A DNA stretch of 64,000 nt from Nematostella vectensis (Eukaryota; Cnidaria; Anthozoa; Actiniaria; Edwardsiidae). The position numbers were made by a program, and so were the translations under genes. Positions 34,401-45,100 of the stretch are shown here, piece by piece; position 1 is the stretch's first letter, and each line of letters starts with the position of its first letter. The DNA is taken from the NCBI RefSeq assembly GCF_932526225.1, contig NC_064039.1, forward strand, positions 10,990,139 to 11,054,138, written 5' to 3'. The notes beneath the pieces are model-generated. The model made no database searches, was not told where the DNA came from, and saw only the letters and a program-made list of their open reading frames with translations.

Positions 34401-36386
34401 ACATTAACCTAGAAACCTATAGTCTACCTATACTTGCCCTCCTGGGTAACGCCTATTCATTGCATGTTGTATTTCAGGGGCGGTGTTAATGTTGACGTGT
34501 GGCCCTTCATCTTTCCCGAATTCCATGACAACGGCTACGTAACTGCTTGGTCAGAAGACCAGGCCAAATATGGAATATTCCAGTATCGACTGGAGGGCTT
34601 CAAAGTGAAACCCGTCGATCACTACCTTAGGAACTTCTGGGTGGCTGTTAGTGCTCACACAGGAGATATGGGTAGCCTGTGCATAGGATCCGAGCCTGCG
34701 TTCGAAAAGCGATTTCGCTTCATTGAAAGTTTATTTGAAAAGTATCCCAAAACAAGGAAACTCTCGTTGGAGTTCTTCTGTATTACCCATGACGATATGA
34801 ATGATATTGGGTATGTGCAGGATGATTTTCTAAGGTTTCTGGGGAGTATGAAAAGCAAGGGGTACTTGGACAACACCATGCTTGTGGTAATGGGGGACCA
34901 TGGCGCGCGATATGGACCCATAAGAAGTACAATAATTGGAAAACTAGAAGAAAGACTACCTTACCTTTCCATATCTGTACCCAAATGGTTTAAATCCAAG
35001 CACCCCGACGTGCATAATGCACTCAAAGCTAACACAGATCGTCTTACGTCGCCATTCGACTTGCACGCCACCTTCCTCCATATACTACGATACCCTGATA
35101 CACCCAAGGTCGACGTCGGTCAGAGCTTATTCCAAGAAGTCCCCAAGTCACGCACTTGTGAAGTTGCTGGGATACCTGTGCATTACTGCACGTGCATGGA
35201 CTGGAAGCAAGTCAGTCCTGGACATCACCATATAAAGCAGCTTGCCGAGGAGGCGGTCCGTCATATCAATGAGCGCATCCAACGTGAGGGCGTCGCTGAC
35301 AAGTGTGCGGAGCTCCGCTTAACCGGTATTCACAACGCGGTGTTTATCGCTCCCAGCCGGCAGGTACAGACCTTCAAGGGCAGCGATGACATGTATTACC
35401 GTGAGATCTACGAGGGCGATAACCCCAAAGGTGCGTCAAGAGCAACTGTCTTCCAAAAACTCGAACCTGTTGTTACAGCAAAATTCGTTGTTGCGCGACC
35501 ATCTTCTTCAAAATTCTTGCCTCGTTAGCGCGTAGGGAATAGCGCGTAGTCATTCAACCGTCTACACCAATAGATGGCTTTCATGTTTTCACTGTCGCTT
35601 CTTAAAGCCGCATTATCACCAGTTTACCTCCGGTTGATTACGTAACAATAACCGATTATTTTTAACGGAAAATGCAAAAAAATATTTCAAAATATTGAAA
35701 GCAGTGTGTCTATTGGAAGTTTCTTTGAGGATGTAATTGATAATTTAGAGCGGATGGCCTGTTAAATATCTCGGATTTTTATAGATTCTTTTGTCTTTTA
35801 ACGGTTGAGGTTTCCGTCGGACCTCCGGAAGTAAACTGGTGAGAATGCGGCTTTAATCCATTTGACTGCACACAGCAAGGGAGTTTATTGGTTACGGTGG
35901 TATGATTGAGTACACACTCTATTCCCAGACAAGAAATGGATTTTTTCCTTTGTGTCGATTCATGAATTAACATTTGACATTCGATATCGCGCTAAATCAA
36001 GGTGATTTCTGTTACACTTTAAGTAACTTTCTGCAATCATTTAATACAATGGTTGACAATACATGGTTGACATTGGTATAGAATACAAATTTAATACAGT
36101 GGTTGACAATACATAGTTGACATTAGTATAGAAGATGGAAACACCGAAATCTAACGCAATATCGTTTATCCCAGGTATGTGCAACTACCAAGTCCAGCTC
36201 AAGACCTCTCCCAATGACGGCATATTTGAGGTGACTGGTTACATCAGCAGCTACTCCCCACACGTCAACCCCATGATGAGTCGACTAGACGCGTATGGCG
36301 ACCAACCACAATGCATCACGGAATCGCACCCTCACATGAGGGAGGTCTGTTATTGTTTGGATAAACGTAAAGAAAATGTTGGGTAA
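19462..36386 (+). CDS. DUF229 family (sulfatase-like) type II membrane protein, 7 exons, 736 aa
   Basis: Exons: 19462-19599, 29149-29445, 30278-30446, 32569-32766, 33301-33544, 34478-35430, 36175-36386. All introns are GT-AG and the phases (0,0,1,1,2,1) agree, giving one open frame. Exon 1 encodes RRRRR then a hydrophobic segment VAVVIGFALLVYISW, a signal anchor placing the rest in the Golgi lumen or outside the cell. Exon 5 holds NVLIIGFDSTSRSHF and SGYSTVGDGTTPAM; exon 6 holds VVMGDHGARYGP: the metal-site pattern of the alkaline phosphatase/sulfatase fold that DUF229 proteins share. The substrate is unknown. The total length is as expected for the family. Intron 1 (9.5 kb) carries a LINE and other repeats; intron 3 is almost entirely a minisatellite copied from the end of exon 3. 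Confidence 0.9.
19757..21574. mobile_element. Non-autonomous transposon-like element with about 140 bp inverted ends
   Basis: The left end, TTTCTGGCTTTAAAAC followed by CCACGATAATTTAGAAC, is found reverse-complemented at 21,540-21,574, and the match continues inward through GCTCGGCACAGTATGAACGA. The arms are imperfect, so the insertion is old. The interior has no transposase frame. It lies in intron 1 of the DUF229 gene. Confidence 0.6.
21880..22110. repeat. Hairpin repeat family, first cluster
   Basis: Two to three units contain an internal hairpin (GGGGCG ... CGCCCC) bracketed by ACTAGTAAAC and GTTTACTAGT, so each unit is an imperfect palindrome. The same family forms a larger tandem array at 24,640-25,262. 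Confidence 0.7.
22247..22281. repeat. Perfect palindrome
   Basis: TGGATCCAGGCCTTATT is followed directly by its reverse complement around a one-base centre, giving a 17-base stem with almost no loop. No gene or terminator context explains it. Confidence 0.75.
22340..23800. repeat. Diverged direct duplication of about 700 bp
   Basis: The segment from about 22,430 to 23,100 recurs from about 23,160 to 23,790: GACAAGCTTTG(C/T)CCTTG, the AAAGAT AT-rich piece, the TATAA-AATAAT piece and CCCTTTCCCATT follow in the same order. The copies have diverged and have no coding frame. Confidence 0.6.
24640..25262. repeat. Tandem array of hairpin units, about 8 copies of 78-80 bp
   Basis: Each unit has GGGGCGTAAAGCAAAAACGA, then CAACTCGCCCCGAGATTTGG, then TTTACTAGTA and an AT-rich spacer. 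GGGGCG and CGCCCC form a stem in every copy. An apparent minus-strand reading frame (25,088-24,555) only reflects a unit length divisible by three. The array lies in intron 1 of the DUF229 gene. Confidence 0.85.
25709..28950 (-). mobile_element. CR1-like non-LTR retrotransposon (LINE), inactive
   Basis: The minus strand encodes an apurinic-type endonuclease (28,709-28,017: NLAFISETWL, IAAVIYHPP, GLLVTGDFN), then degraded linker sequence, then reverse transcriptase (27,516-26,032). The reverse transcriptase shows LRPISLTPVVSKVAE, LLDYRKAFDLIDH and the catalytic WKYVDDTT, interrupted by one TAG at 26,725-26,727 where a tryptophan is usual. The linker near 27,985-27,532 is frameshifted. The 3' end near 25,709 finishes in TATCTATCTATC-like short repeats rather than a long poly(A), as in CR1/L2 elements. 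It lies antisense in intron 1 of the DUF229 gene. The breaks mean it cannot move by itself. Confidence 0.85.
30422..32372 (+). repeat. Minisatellite of about 31 copies, 62-64 bp, seeded from the exon 3 donor of the DUF229 gene
   Basis: The first copy is the real end of exon 3 (GTGCTAGTCTTTGACCCAAAG, then GGTAAGT). Each later unit repeats that exon tail, the donor and 37 bases of intron (GACCATACAACCTTGTTACC, AGGTATC). Copies differ by a few bases: some keep GTAAGT or GTGAGT, others have CTAAGT and so a dead donor. The array fills most of intron 3. TTGTTACCAG in each unit also resembles a 3' splice site. Confidence 0.95.
33583..34010. mobile_element. MITE-like element with repeated TAGTGTGGAC motif
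   Basis: TTTGAACCCGTGTTAGTGTG ends the right side, and an inverted relative (AACACGGATTCGTTTGAACC) begins the left side. TAGTGTGGAC or its complement occurs about five times inside. It lies in intron 5 of the DUF229 gene and has no coding content. Confidence 0.55.
34050..34400. repeat. Degenerate CCTA-type simple repeat
   Basis: CTACCTACC-like tetranucleotide repeats with many interruptions fill this part of intron 5, ahead of the exon 6 acceptor at 34,477. Confidence 0.6.
35602..35856. mobile_element. MITE, 255 bp, TTAA-flanked, with a second copy at 50,120-50,335
   Basis: Ends are TTAAAGCCGCATTATCACCA and its inverted partner TGGTGAGAATGCGGCTTTAA. The body contains ACGGAAAATGCAAA and GATAATTTAGAGCGGATGG, both found in reverse orientation in the 50 kb copy. 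It lies in intron 6 of the DUF229 gene. Confidence 0.75.
36038..36132. repeat. Two-copy tandem duplication before DUF229 exon 7
   Basis: A roughly 50-base unit (TTTAATACAATGGTTGACAA, TACATGGTTGACATTGGTAT) occurs twice, about 40 bases before the exon 7 acceptor. It does not include exon sequence, unlike the boundary-seeded arrays. Confidence 0.8.
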
Positions 36387-37389
36387 ACCGGATCATCTGT
36401 GCGTCGATTTGGTGGTGGAATTCTAGTACTAAAACCCCCTGGCAGACACTTGCAAGTAAGGGAGTAAACTTTTGTGGTGGTGAAATCCAAAGAAATACTT
36501 GCCCCTTATGGTATACCCTTGTTGGGGTTCACAAGATATGGGATACTTCAAAGGAGCACTCAAGCCCAAAGACAAGCCCTTGTGAGGGGTGACTGACTCA
36601 CGCGTGAATGAAGCTTAAAGTGGTATCAGAGCCTAGAGCAAAAGGACCGGATTCAACACCTGTCTGAACGCCAGTGCTGAATAACGTATGCGCATGCGCG
36701 TGTTCTGGCAGAAACAAACACAATCTCAGTGTTGACCCGTTCGAGTAAAGGTACGAAAGGATGACTTCAGTCGTTGTTTTGACTAACTGTACAGCATTAA
36801 AACCATACTGTACAAAAGATGACACATTTGTTTGATAATCAGGGACTCATAAAGAAGATTATACCCGTAGGTTTGGTCTAGTTTTCTTAGCCATTCGTCG
36901 AAATGTGACAGTTCGCTGGTAAAACGCCGCCATAAAAAACAAAAAGGCTAGTTTAACCGCGCGGTACTGGAACTAGTGTTGCGTTTTTTAGCACTGTCTG
37001 TTTGAACAGTATCCTCGAATACAAATAATTTTTTCGGATGATCAATTTCGAACACGTCTACAATACAAATTTATATTTATTGTAAGACTCTTTTAAAAGT
37101 GCTAGTTTCTGATATAGACGTAGCATAAATTGATTATTGTATATAATAATTTATCAGTTGCAAAAAGTATTTTTTAACCTATTTATCAGTTGCAAAAAGT
37201 ATAAATTAACCTACACTGACTTATACAGAGGTTCTGAGTATGGAGTAAAAGGCCGTATTTTGTTCTATTGGATCAGGGTCAATACTTTCCACTTAAAGTA
37301 ACAACTCTCTAAATTCTTTCTAAGGTTGCGGTACGTATGACTTGACAACTGAAGACATTATTACAGAAAAAAATCCATCAGTTACCACT
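36387..37389. other. Intergenic region between convergent DUF229 and heparanase genes
   Basis: No exon is visible. A GCGCATGCGCG site lies near 36,690, and TTTATCAGTTGCAAAAAGTA is duplicated at about 37,150 and 37,183. Both flanking genes end here. Confidence 0.55.
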
Positions 37390-40300
37390 TCATGACGTCA
37401 TGTCATGGGACTGCGTGCACGCATGCGCCGTTGCCATGGGGACGACAAAAAATCCGAATGACAGTGGAGGCACTACTATGTTATCGTGAGCGACGCGACG
37501 CGGAGAGAGACTGGGCAGGGTGTGATCATCTACAAGCTTGAGAACTTCGCCGTTTAGCTCGACATCTCTGTTAAAAATAACCTTATCAATAATCACGGGT
37601 CTATTTACCGCCGACCACCCGACAAACGTTTAAACACTTACGATGACTGGAGATCCCCATTCGTAGGGGTCAGTAAGAACTGGTCAGCGTCTAGACCCTG
37701 AAGGGATCCGGTCATGCGCAACGTAACGGCTGTCTCCGTGTTTATGTTAAGAGCGATGATGGTGACGGCGCTTGCATTGTAATTTCTGGTATGCGAAGAT
37801 AGACAACCGTCGGTCAAATGAAATAGAAATATCAAAAGGGAATCCATGGGTAATGATTACTTTCTGGAGGAGAGATCATTAGGGAAAACAAAAGGTATAC
37901 GAAGGCTTTGCAAACAAAAAAATCATCAAGCACGTCGGTAGCGGATCTAGGGGGAGAGGGTTTAAGGGGTTTACCCCCCCCCCCCCCTTGTGCTGTGAGA
38001 AAGCCATATGTAGCAAAAAATTACCCCCTCCCCCCTTTGTCACTGATCCAAACCCCCTTCCCCCCTTTAGCGATAAGCTAGATCCGCCCCTGCACATTTT
38101 TTGAAGAGAATAAATGTAGAGCTATTTTCCAAAGCCCTTAAAAAACGGACAAAGTTTTTTTTTGTAATATCAATTAAAAAAATATCGTCAAGAGCTCACG
38201 TGTTCTGAGTATTGGTACAATGAGCATAGACCCGTGTCATCCTTCCTTCCTTTTGCGCATCTTGCACGTCGAGTACCCGCTGACCCACTAAACGCTTGTA
38301 CAGTAGCGACAGCCAATAATCCTAAGAAGTGGCACAGAGTCAGAGTTAAGCGTGTCTCGCTAGGGGGGGGGGGGGGGGGGAGGAAAGAGTAAACTCACCG
38401 GGGTAGGGAGAAGGTCTAAGGTAAGAAGGCCATAACGACCACCGAAAAAAGTCTGCCTTATGACTACATCTTGTTGAAGCATTGCAGCAATCCCTAACTT
38501 GTCCAGCCACCTGACATAGACAAGGGCAAATGAGCCTAGAAATAGAATTGGCAAAAAAGACCTAAAATCGCCTGGGGCCGGTTCCTGAAAAGCCGATTCG
38601 CGCTAACCCAGGGTTAAATTTGTCCTAGACCAAGATTAAATTTTTACCCCCGGATTAGTTCTGTTCCCGAAACGCCGATTAGCGCTAACTCCGGGTTAGT
38701 GTGGAGATAAAATCTAACCCTGCTCGCGAGGTGGGTTAACCTACGGTTTATTTGGCGTAACACAGGCCTCCCAAACTTTGTGTGTAACGATGTTACACAA
38801 AAACAACGTATAGGGATCATTTTGTTTCATTTCGTCGTTTGCGGATTCAAAAAGTTGCGGATTCGCAAGCGTAACCGTCGTATAAGTGTGGGACCATAGC
38901 CGATCATTCTTAGTTAACGGGTACCATTGATGTCACACGTATATATAGCTCTACATTTTGTATTTAGGCGCAATTTCTTGAGAGATGTGTGATTTTGCGA
39001 AGAGTTTGGGTCTATGGGAGATTTTGTTTTAAGTTTTCTGTGTAAAAAGTTCGACATATTACAAAATATTGACCTCTAAACATGTAACGCTATACGAAAA
39101 CCATATGTCACAAGAATAAAAAACAAAGTTTAAACCGGAAACTTGAGATGTTCTGCCTGTAGTTGCTGCCTAAATTGTGTCACAATTTGGAGATACATGT
39201 TTCAGGACTCACCTAAATTAAAGTTACGGTTGTCGTTGGTTTGCTCAACACACTGGACCGTGATCCAAGTGTCACGTGGATTTGGGTCATTTACGTTACC
39301 AGGCACAAAAAAATCGAAATATAATTTCTTGTATATCCGTACAGAAGCCCTGAAACATATTTATAACAACTTTAAGGCTCAGACCCAAACCAATATTAAG
39401 AACTGTTCATAAAAATCAAAGTGTTCAAGAAATCTTCATGCCAGCTAATTGGCAACGGTCACTTACGCTACTTAATCTAGGTCACAACTGCCAAGCTTCA
39501 AGACCTTAGGAGATCTTGTTAGCAGTGTCACATTGCAGAGCGACCTTAGTAATATCTTAAAGAAAAATAATAATCTAATTTTGTTGAAACGTGAAGAGAC
39601 AGTAGCTTGACAAATGTTAGTGTCACATTACGTTACCGTAACGTAAATAACAATAGAATTTACGTACTATCGTCTAATGGGGCGCACGTGCACACACACT
39701 AGGGAGATGAGGATAATTTGTATAGGATTAAATTGCCAAGATATCTAACGTTTTAGTTATTAGTTAAAGCCCAACAAGCTGTAATACAAGTCTTTCCTTC
39801 GATGACCTTCGCGGTAGAAGTATCAACTCTATCTTCACTTTTAAACTCAATTTGGTTTTCACTTCTCGAAAAGCAGAATTAAGGTAAGATACCACGCCTA
39901 TGGTATTGTGTGAAGCTAAATGACTGATAAAGGCACTGATGCATACGCATTAGCTAATATCTAGAATAGTGAGGCACATGCTTTTGCCAGTGGTAACGTA
40001 AATGACATTGAAAGTAACGTAATTGACAAAGTATTATGGATAAGGTACGCTAGTTAACAATTGGTGGGCTACTTAAAAAAGGATCAAATGACCACTATTT
40101 AGAATTAAAAAAGCTTTTAAAATGATTTTTCTGTAATTTTGTGAAAATTGCTGTATCTTATGGTCATTGTTTTATTCGAAGCATTCAAAATGGGGAAATC
40201 AAGAGCAGAGATTCAACGCGCCTACAGAGAACGAAAAAAAGGGAAAGATTCAAATTGGCAACAAAATGAGTCAATCCGAGTGCAAAAATACTACACACCA

Positions 40301-42086
40301 GCATCCAAACTTAGTGAAAAAGAGATTTATTAAAAATGCTAAGACCAAGAAAGTTAGCTATACAAGAAAGGGTCGTTTGGTGGAAATCCGCAAGAGACTC
40401 CAAGAAGATATAATCAGCTTCCTAGAAAGAGACGACAATAGTCGTATGATGCCAGGAAAACAAGATGCTAAAAAGTGTGGTGATAGAAAGATACAGAAGC
40501 GAATTTTGAGCGACTACCTTTACAACCTGCGCATGAAGTACCTGGCTGAAAACCCAAACGCAAAAATCTCGCAGGCGGTTTTCTACAAAATGAGGCCCCA
40601 TTATATGATGCTAGCAAGCTTTGCCTGTCGTGATACCTGTTTTTGCCAGCATCACCAGAACATGGCGCTTCTTCTGCGAAGCATGAAAAGAAAGCTTCTA
40701 ATCAGCACTGGTAATCCAGATTCCTTCATTAAGGATAACACAGACGAGCAGGTCCTGGAGATCCTGAAGAAGATTGGGGATGGAGAAGAAATAACATATG
40801 AACAGTGGAAGCGAGTTCAGGACGAGGACGGCAAGCACAGGACCAAGCTTATCAATACAAAAGCATCGAAAGAAGATTTTATAGACAAGGTAACAGCGGC
40901 GACATTGAAGTTCCGTGAGCACAACAGACGCCACTATGAGCAATACCAACAACTCCGGCGTCTGAAAAGCAACCTCCAAGCTGGGCATGTTGTAATTCAA
41001 ATGGACTTTGCCGAGAATTACAACTGCCAGTCTTGCGAGGTGCAAAGTGCTCACTGGAATGGCCCCACTATGGTCTCCCTACATCCAGTAGTGGTATATT
41101 ACAAGGCAGAAGGCAAATACGACCTCGAGCACAAGAGCTTTGCCTTTGTTTCGGAAGAGCTCTCGCATAATGCAGCTGCCGTGTATGCCATCTTGGGGAG
41201 ACTGAATCAAGAGCTGAAGGGTCTATCCCTGACCTGGCCTTTGTACACTATTGGATAGATAGTCCCACATCACAATACAGAAACAAGACAATCTTCGCCA
41301 TAGTCGCGAACCACAAGGAAGAGTTCGGAGTCCCAGCAAGATGGAACTATTTTCAAGCGGGGCACGGAAAAGGTCCCTGTGATGGTGTCGGGGGAGCTGC
41401 CAAGCGGATGGCTGACGAGGCGGTGCGGTCAGGCAAGGTCGTTATTGACGATACACACAGCTTCTTTGTTTGGGCCACCGAATATCAAAGTAGTGTGACC
41501 TACATTTACTACTCAACAGATGACTTCAAAATGGCATCAGCAAGGACAAGTACAATGGCACACAGACTGTCCCTGGCACAATGTCAATGCATGCCATATG
41601 CGCAGTGGACAGACACACCGTTCTCACTCGTGTCACCTCGTGTTACTGTCCCGACTGCCTTTCCAGCCCAAAGGATAGCCATTGTGCATGGAAAGCCGCC
41701 ATACTCACTCTACCCAGTGCGTCGAGTCTACGCAATGAGCTCGCTCTAAAGGTAGACGACTTTGTCGCTGCCGCTTACGAAGGGGACTGGTATGTTGGCA
41801 AAGTACAGCAGATCGACCAGGAGGACGGCGAAGCTCTCGTGACTTTTATGTCACGTAGTGGCACTACCCTTCAATCTTTCAGCTTCAGATGGCCTGCCCG
41901 CGAAGATGTTATTTGGATCAAGAGGGACATGATCTTATGTGTCATCGAGCCGCCCACCCGAAGTAGTAAAACGCGCAAAACATATAGTTTGACTCTTGCG
42001 ACACTGGAGCTCGTTGAGGCACGCTTCCGCCTACCTTAGTGTCATTTACGTTACCGTTTTTATAGAGGTTTTAGAAAAACGATGGT

Positions 42087-42183
<97 letters not shown>

Positions 42184-45100
42184 CAGTTAAGCGCTTGAAA
42201 GCATTTAAACGATTCTTTTTGTTTGGATGTGAAAACTGTCATTTACGTTACTAGTAGCAAAAGTTTAAGAAATTATGAATATGACCAAGTTATTGTTCAG
42301 AACCTTTAATGATAACTAAAAGGCGAAAATTTGACCAAAATTTTACAAGTTAAGAGTTGCATCGTGTATCCTACTGAGAAGGTCATATACGTTACTTTAC
42401 ATGTCATTTACGTTACCAATTCCAATCAGCATATATTGTTTAATTGCTTTATCAAATCAGAATCAACTTTATTGCGTTCAATGCATTGATATTGATGGTA
42501 GTAATTGAATGTAGGTGTATATTTCTAGACGTTCTGATTTTGTATTGAGAAAAACTTTAAGGAAGAACAATTTAATAATTTTGAAAACATAGATTTAACT
42601 CTTAAATCAAACAAAACAAGTTCTATGATGTTTATATTCAACAAAATTCATCTACTGCCACAAAAATAATAAAAGAAGGCGTATTTTACTGGTTAAACGG
42701 TCTTGTATTTGTGTGTTTTTGGGAAATGGACATGGAAAAGTCTCCTTTTTAGCTTGATTACCGAGGCATATATAAATTTGTGTAGCTTTTTTGCCTTGAA
42801 AGATATTGATGGGTCGTTTTGGGAGCTTGAATGACAAATAATTCTCCAAAATGTTGATTGCTTATCAAGCTAGTATAACAAGTTTTATTTTCCAACTTTT
42901 TTGGGGGGCTATTGGTACCACGGGGTCTTAGCACCAACTCGAATCCTGCAAACGTCATTTTTGGCGATGAAATTGAAATAATTACAGGCGATGTAAAGGT
43001 GTTTTGGGGCTTCTCTGCGAAAATAAAACCACAAAAACAACATCGCCAGTAATTATCTCCATTTCATTGCCAAAAATGTCATTTGCAGGATTCGATTTGG
43101 TGCGTGAGACACTAGCGAGACAGATTCATTTCAAGTATAAATTTCATGTAACTTTCTGTCTGTCCCAGCATAGTTTTCGAGTCAGCATCGCAACAAAGGT
43201 TGCATAACAAAGCGAAATGTTAGGACATTTGATCCCTACACTGATTTTTTAACGTCTCTTTTGTCGGCAACTTAATTTTATGAAACTTAAGTTCTACTAC
43301 AAAGTTCGGGAAGCCTGTATTACGCCAACTAAACCGTAGGTTAGATTTTACCTCAAAACTTACCAACCAGCGTTTCGGGAACAGAATTAATCCAATCCGG
43401 GGGTAAAAATTTAATCGTGGGTCAGGAACCGGCCCCTGGTATAAGTGAAAAGACAGAAATCCCGTAGAGATTAGATCATGCGGTAAACAGAAAGACGGGT
43501 CTTTGACAATTCTTTGAGAAGTACCTGGGGCTGGCATGCCTTTAACACTTGCCTGAGAAAAATATTACAGAAGACTCAAGAGTTATAGATCTTACGTGTA
43601 CACCGCTACGTGTCTGTTGGACAGGTTGGTCGCTCCTCCGCCGTAAGTAAGGCATTCAAGAAGACAGGTATGGTAATAAAGAATGACAGATCGTATGTGA
43701 ACCCCGCTACGTATCTGTAGAATATGTTGTGATCCCCCTTCCCGCTGTACAAAGGCAAAGAAGACTGGTATGGTAATAAAAAATAATAGATCTTACGTGA
43801 ACCCCGCCACGTATCTGTCGGACATGTTAGTCGCCCCTCCGCCATACGCACTGCTAGTCTCGCCCATCCAGCCCCGCTTCCCGGGAGCATGCTGGGACAC
43901 GATGTCGTTTAATATGCTCGCCTCCCTTATCATGGCATCGAGGACATCAGGGTTGTAAAAATCTTCTATCGAACAATTCTTCCCGTTCATGTAGTATCTA
44001 AAAAGAAATACGTGCCATACGAATTTACGGACGATAATATATAATACTGCAGTAGAAAGAGATTTCAATGCTTCGGCTTTTTCAGGATTAATTGATAAAC
44101 ACAGCAAAAGACAGGAGCAAAGAAAGGCAAAATTACAATTGTAAGGTTGTGTTAGCTTACATTTTTTTATATTTTGCCTATCGGTTCCTTGCATAATATA
44201 AAACAAAATAGGCTTTAGTATTTTTTGGTAGATGATCCGTTCTTGAGATATGATTGAGCAAAGTTGCCAAAGATCATGAAAAAAAGTAGCAATTTCGTCC
44301 AAATTGGGCAATTTCAGACAAATCAAGGGTCTTTCAATTTGCAATCTCAAGAACCGATTATCTACCAAAAAACTCTAAAGCTTATTTTGTTTTATATTAC
44401 ACAAGGAACATTTGTGCAAAAAATGAAACGAATATAAGCTAACACGACATAAAAATTTGAACTTTGCCATTTTTGCTCCTGTCCAGTAAAATTAGTACAT
44501 CTTCAAAAAAGAAATAAATCTGAAAAAATCTAAGAATAAATCTGAAAAAAAGAATAAAAATAAATCTGGAAAAAAGCCTTGGGAATTGGAGAGAACTCGC
44601 TGGAACCAGTGTACCAGGGGCGGATCCTAGCTTTTCGCTAAAAGGGGGGGGGGGGTTGGATCAGTAGGAGGGGGTAGGATTTTTTGTTGTTGTAACATAT
44701 GGCTTTCTGGCAGCCCAAAGGGGGGTGGGTGTGTTTAAACCCCCTTACTCCCCCTAGATCCACTACTGTGTACAAATCAAAACCAGGTAAAGGGTATATA
44801 GCAAGACTTACTGGTGCCACGTGACAGCTTGTATGGCGTGACCGGCGACATCTAGAAACCTGCGAAAAATTAGAAAACTAAATAAAAGGTAGCGAAAGAA
44901 GGTGGAACTGCAGCTACCTAAATAATCTCGGGACCTTTCCATAAGGTTCCACAACTTCCGCCGCATAACAGTACGAGGTTTGCCTCAATTTTCTCACCCG
45001 CTGAGGTAGTCTGTTTTCTTTCTCTTTGAAATGCTTGTTATATCGGGTCCGACCAAGTTCCCCCCCAGACGAGAATGGTCGAGGATTTCTCTCAAGGTCT

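Larger units (their letters stand above)
38576..43434 (+). mobile_element. 4,859 bp DNA transposon with 5 bp CCTGG target duplication
   Basis: The element starts GGCCGGTTCCTGA and ends with the inverted partner TCAGGAACCGGCC. CCTGG lies directly outside both ends (38,571-38,575 and 43,435-43,439). Terminal inverted repeats extend about 150-190 bases with indels (shared TTAAATTTTTACCCCCGGAT and GGTAAAATCTAACC-like blocks). The motif GTCATTTACGTTAC or close variants occurs at about 39,288, 39,622, 39,992 (inverted), 40,012 (inverted), 42,040, 42,237, 42,389 and 42,403, around but not within the transposase frames. An inverted pair of about 55 bases lies at 42,940-43,090. The element sits in heparanase intron 4, opposite in sense to the gene. 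The palindromic CCWGG-type target and 5 bp duplication do not let me name a superfamily. Confidence 0.85.

Noticed and set aside
37638-37860. Apparent broken reading frame at the start of a heparanase exon
   Set aside because: The acceptor is the internal CATACCAG at 37,786-37,793, and a separate exon at 38,200-38,321 supplies the missing segment; all phases then agree.
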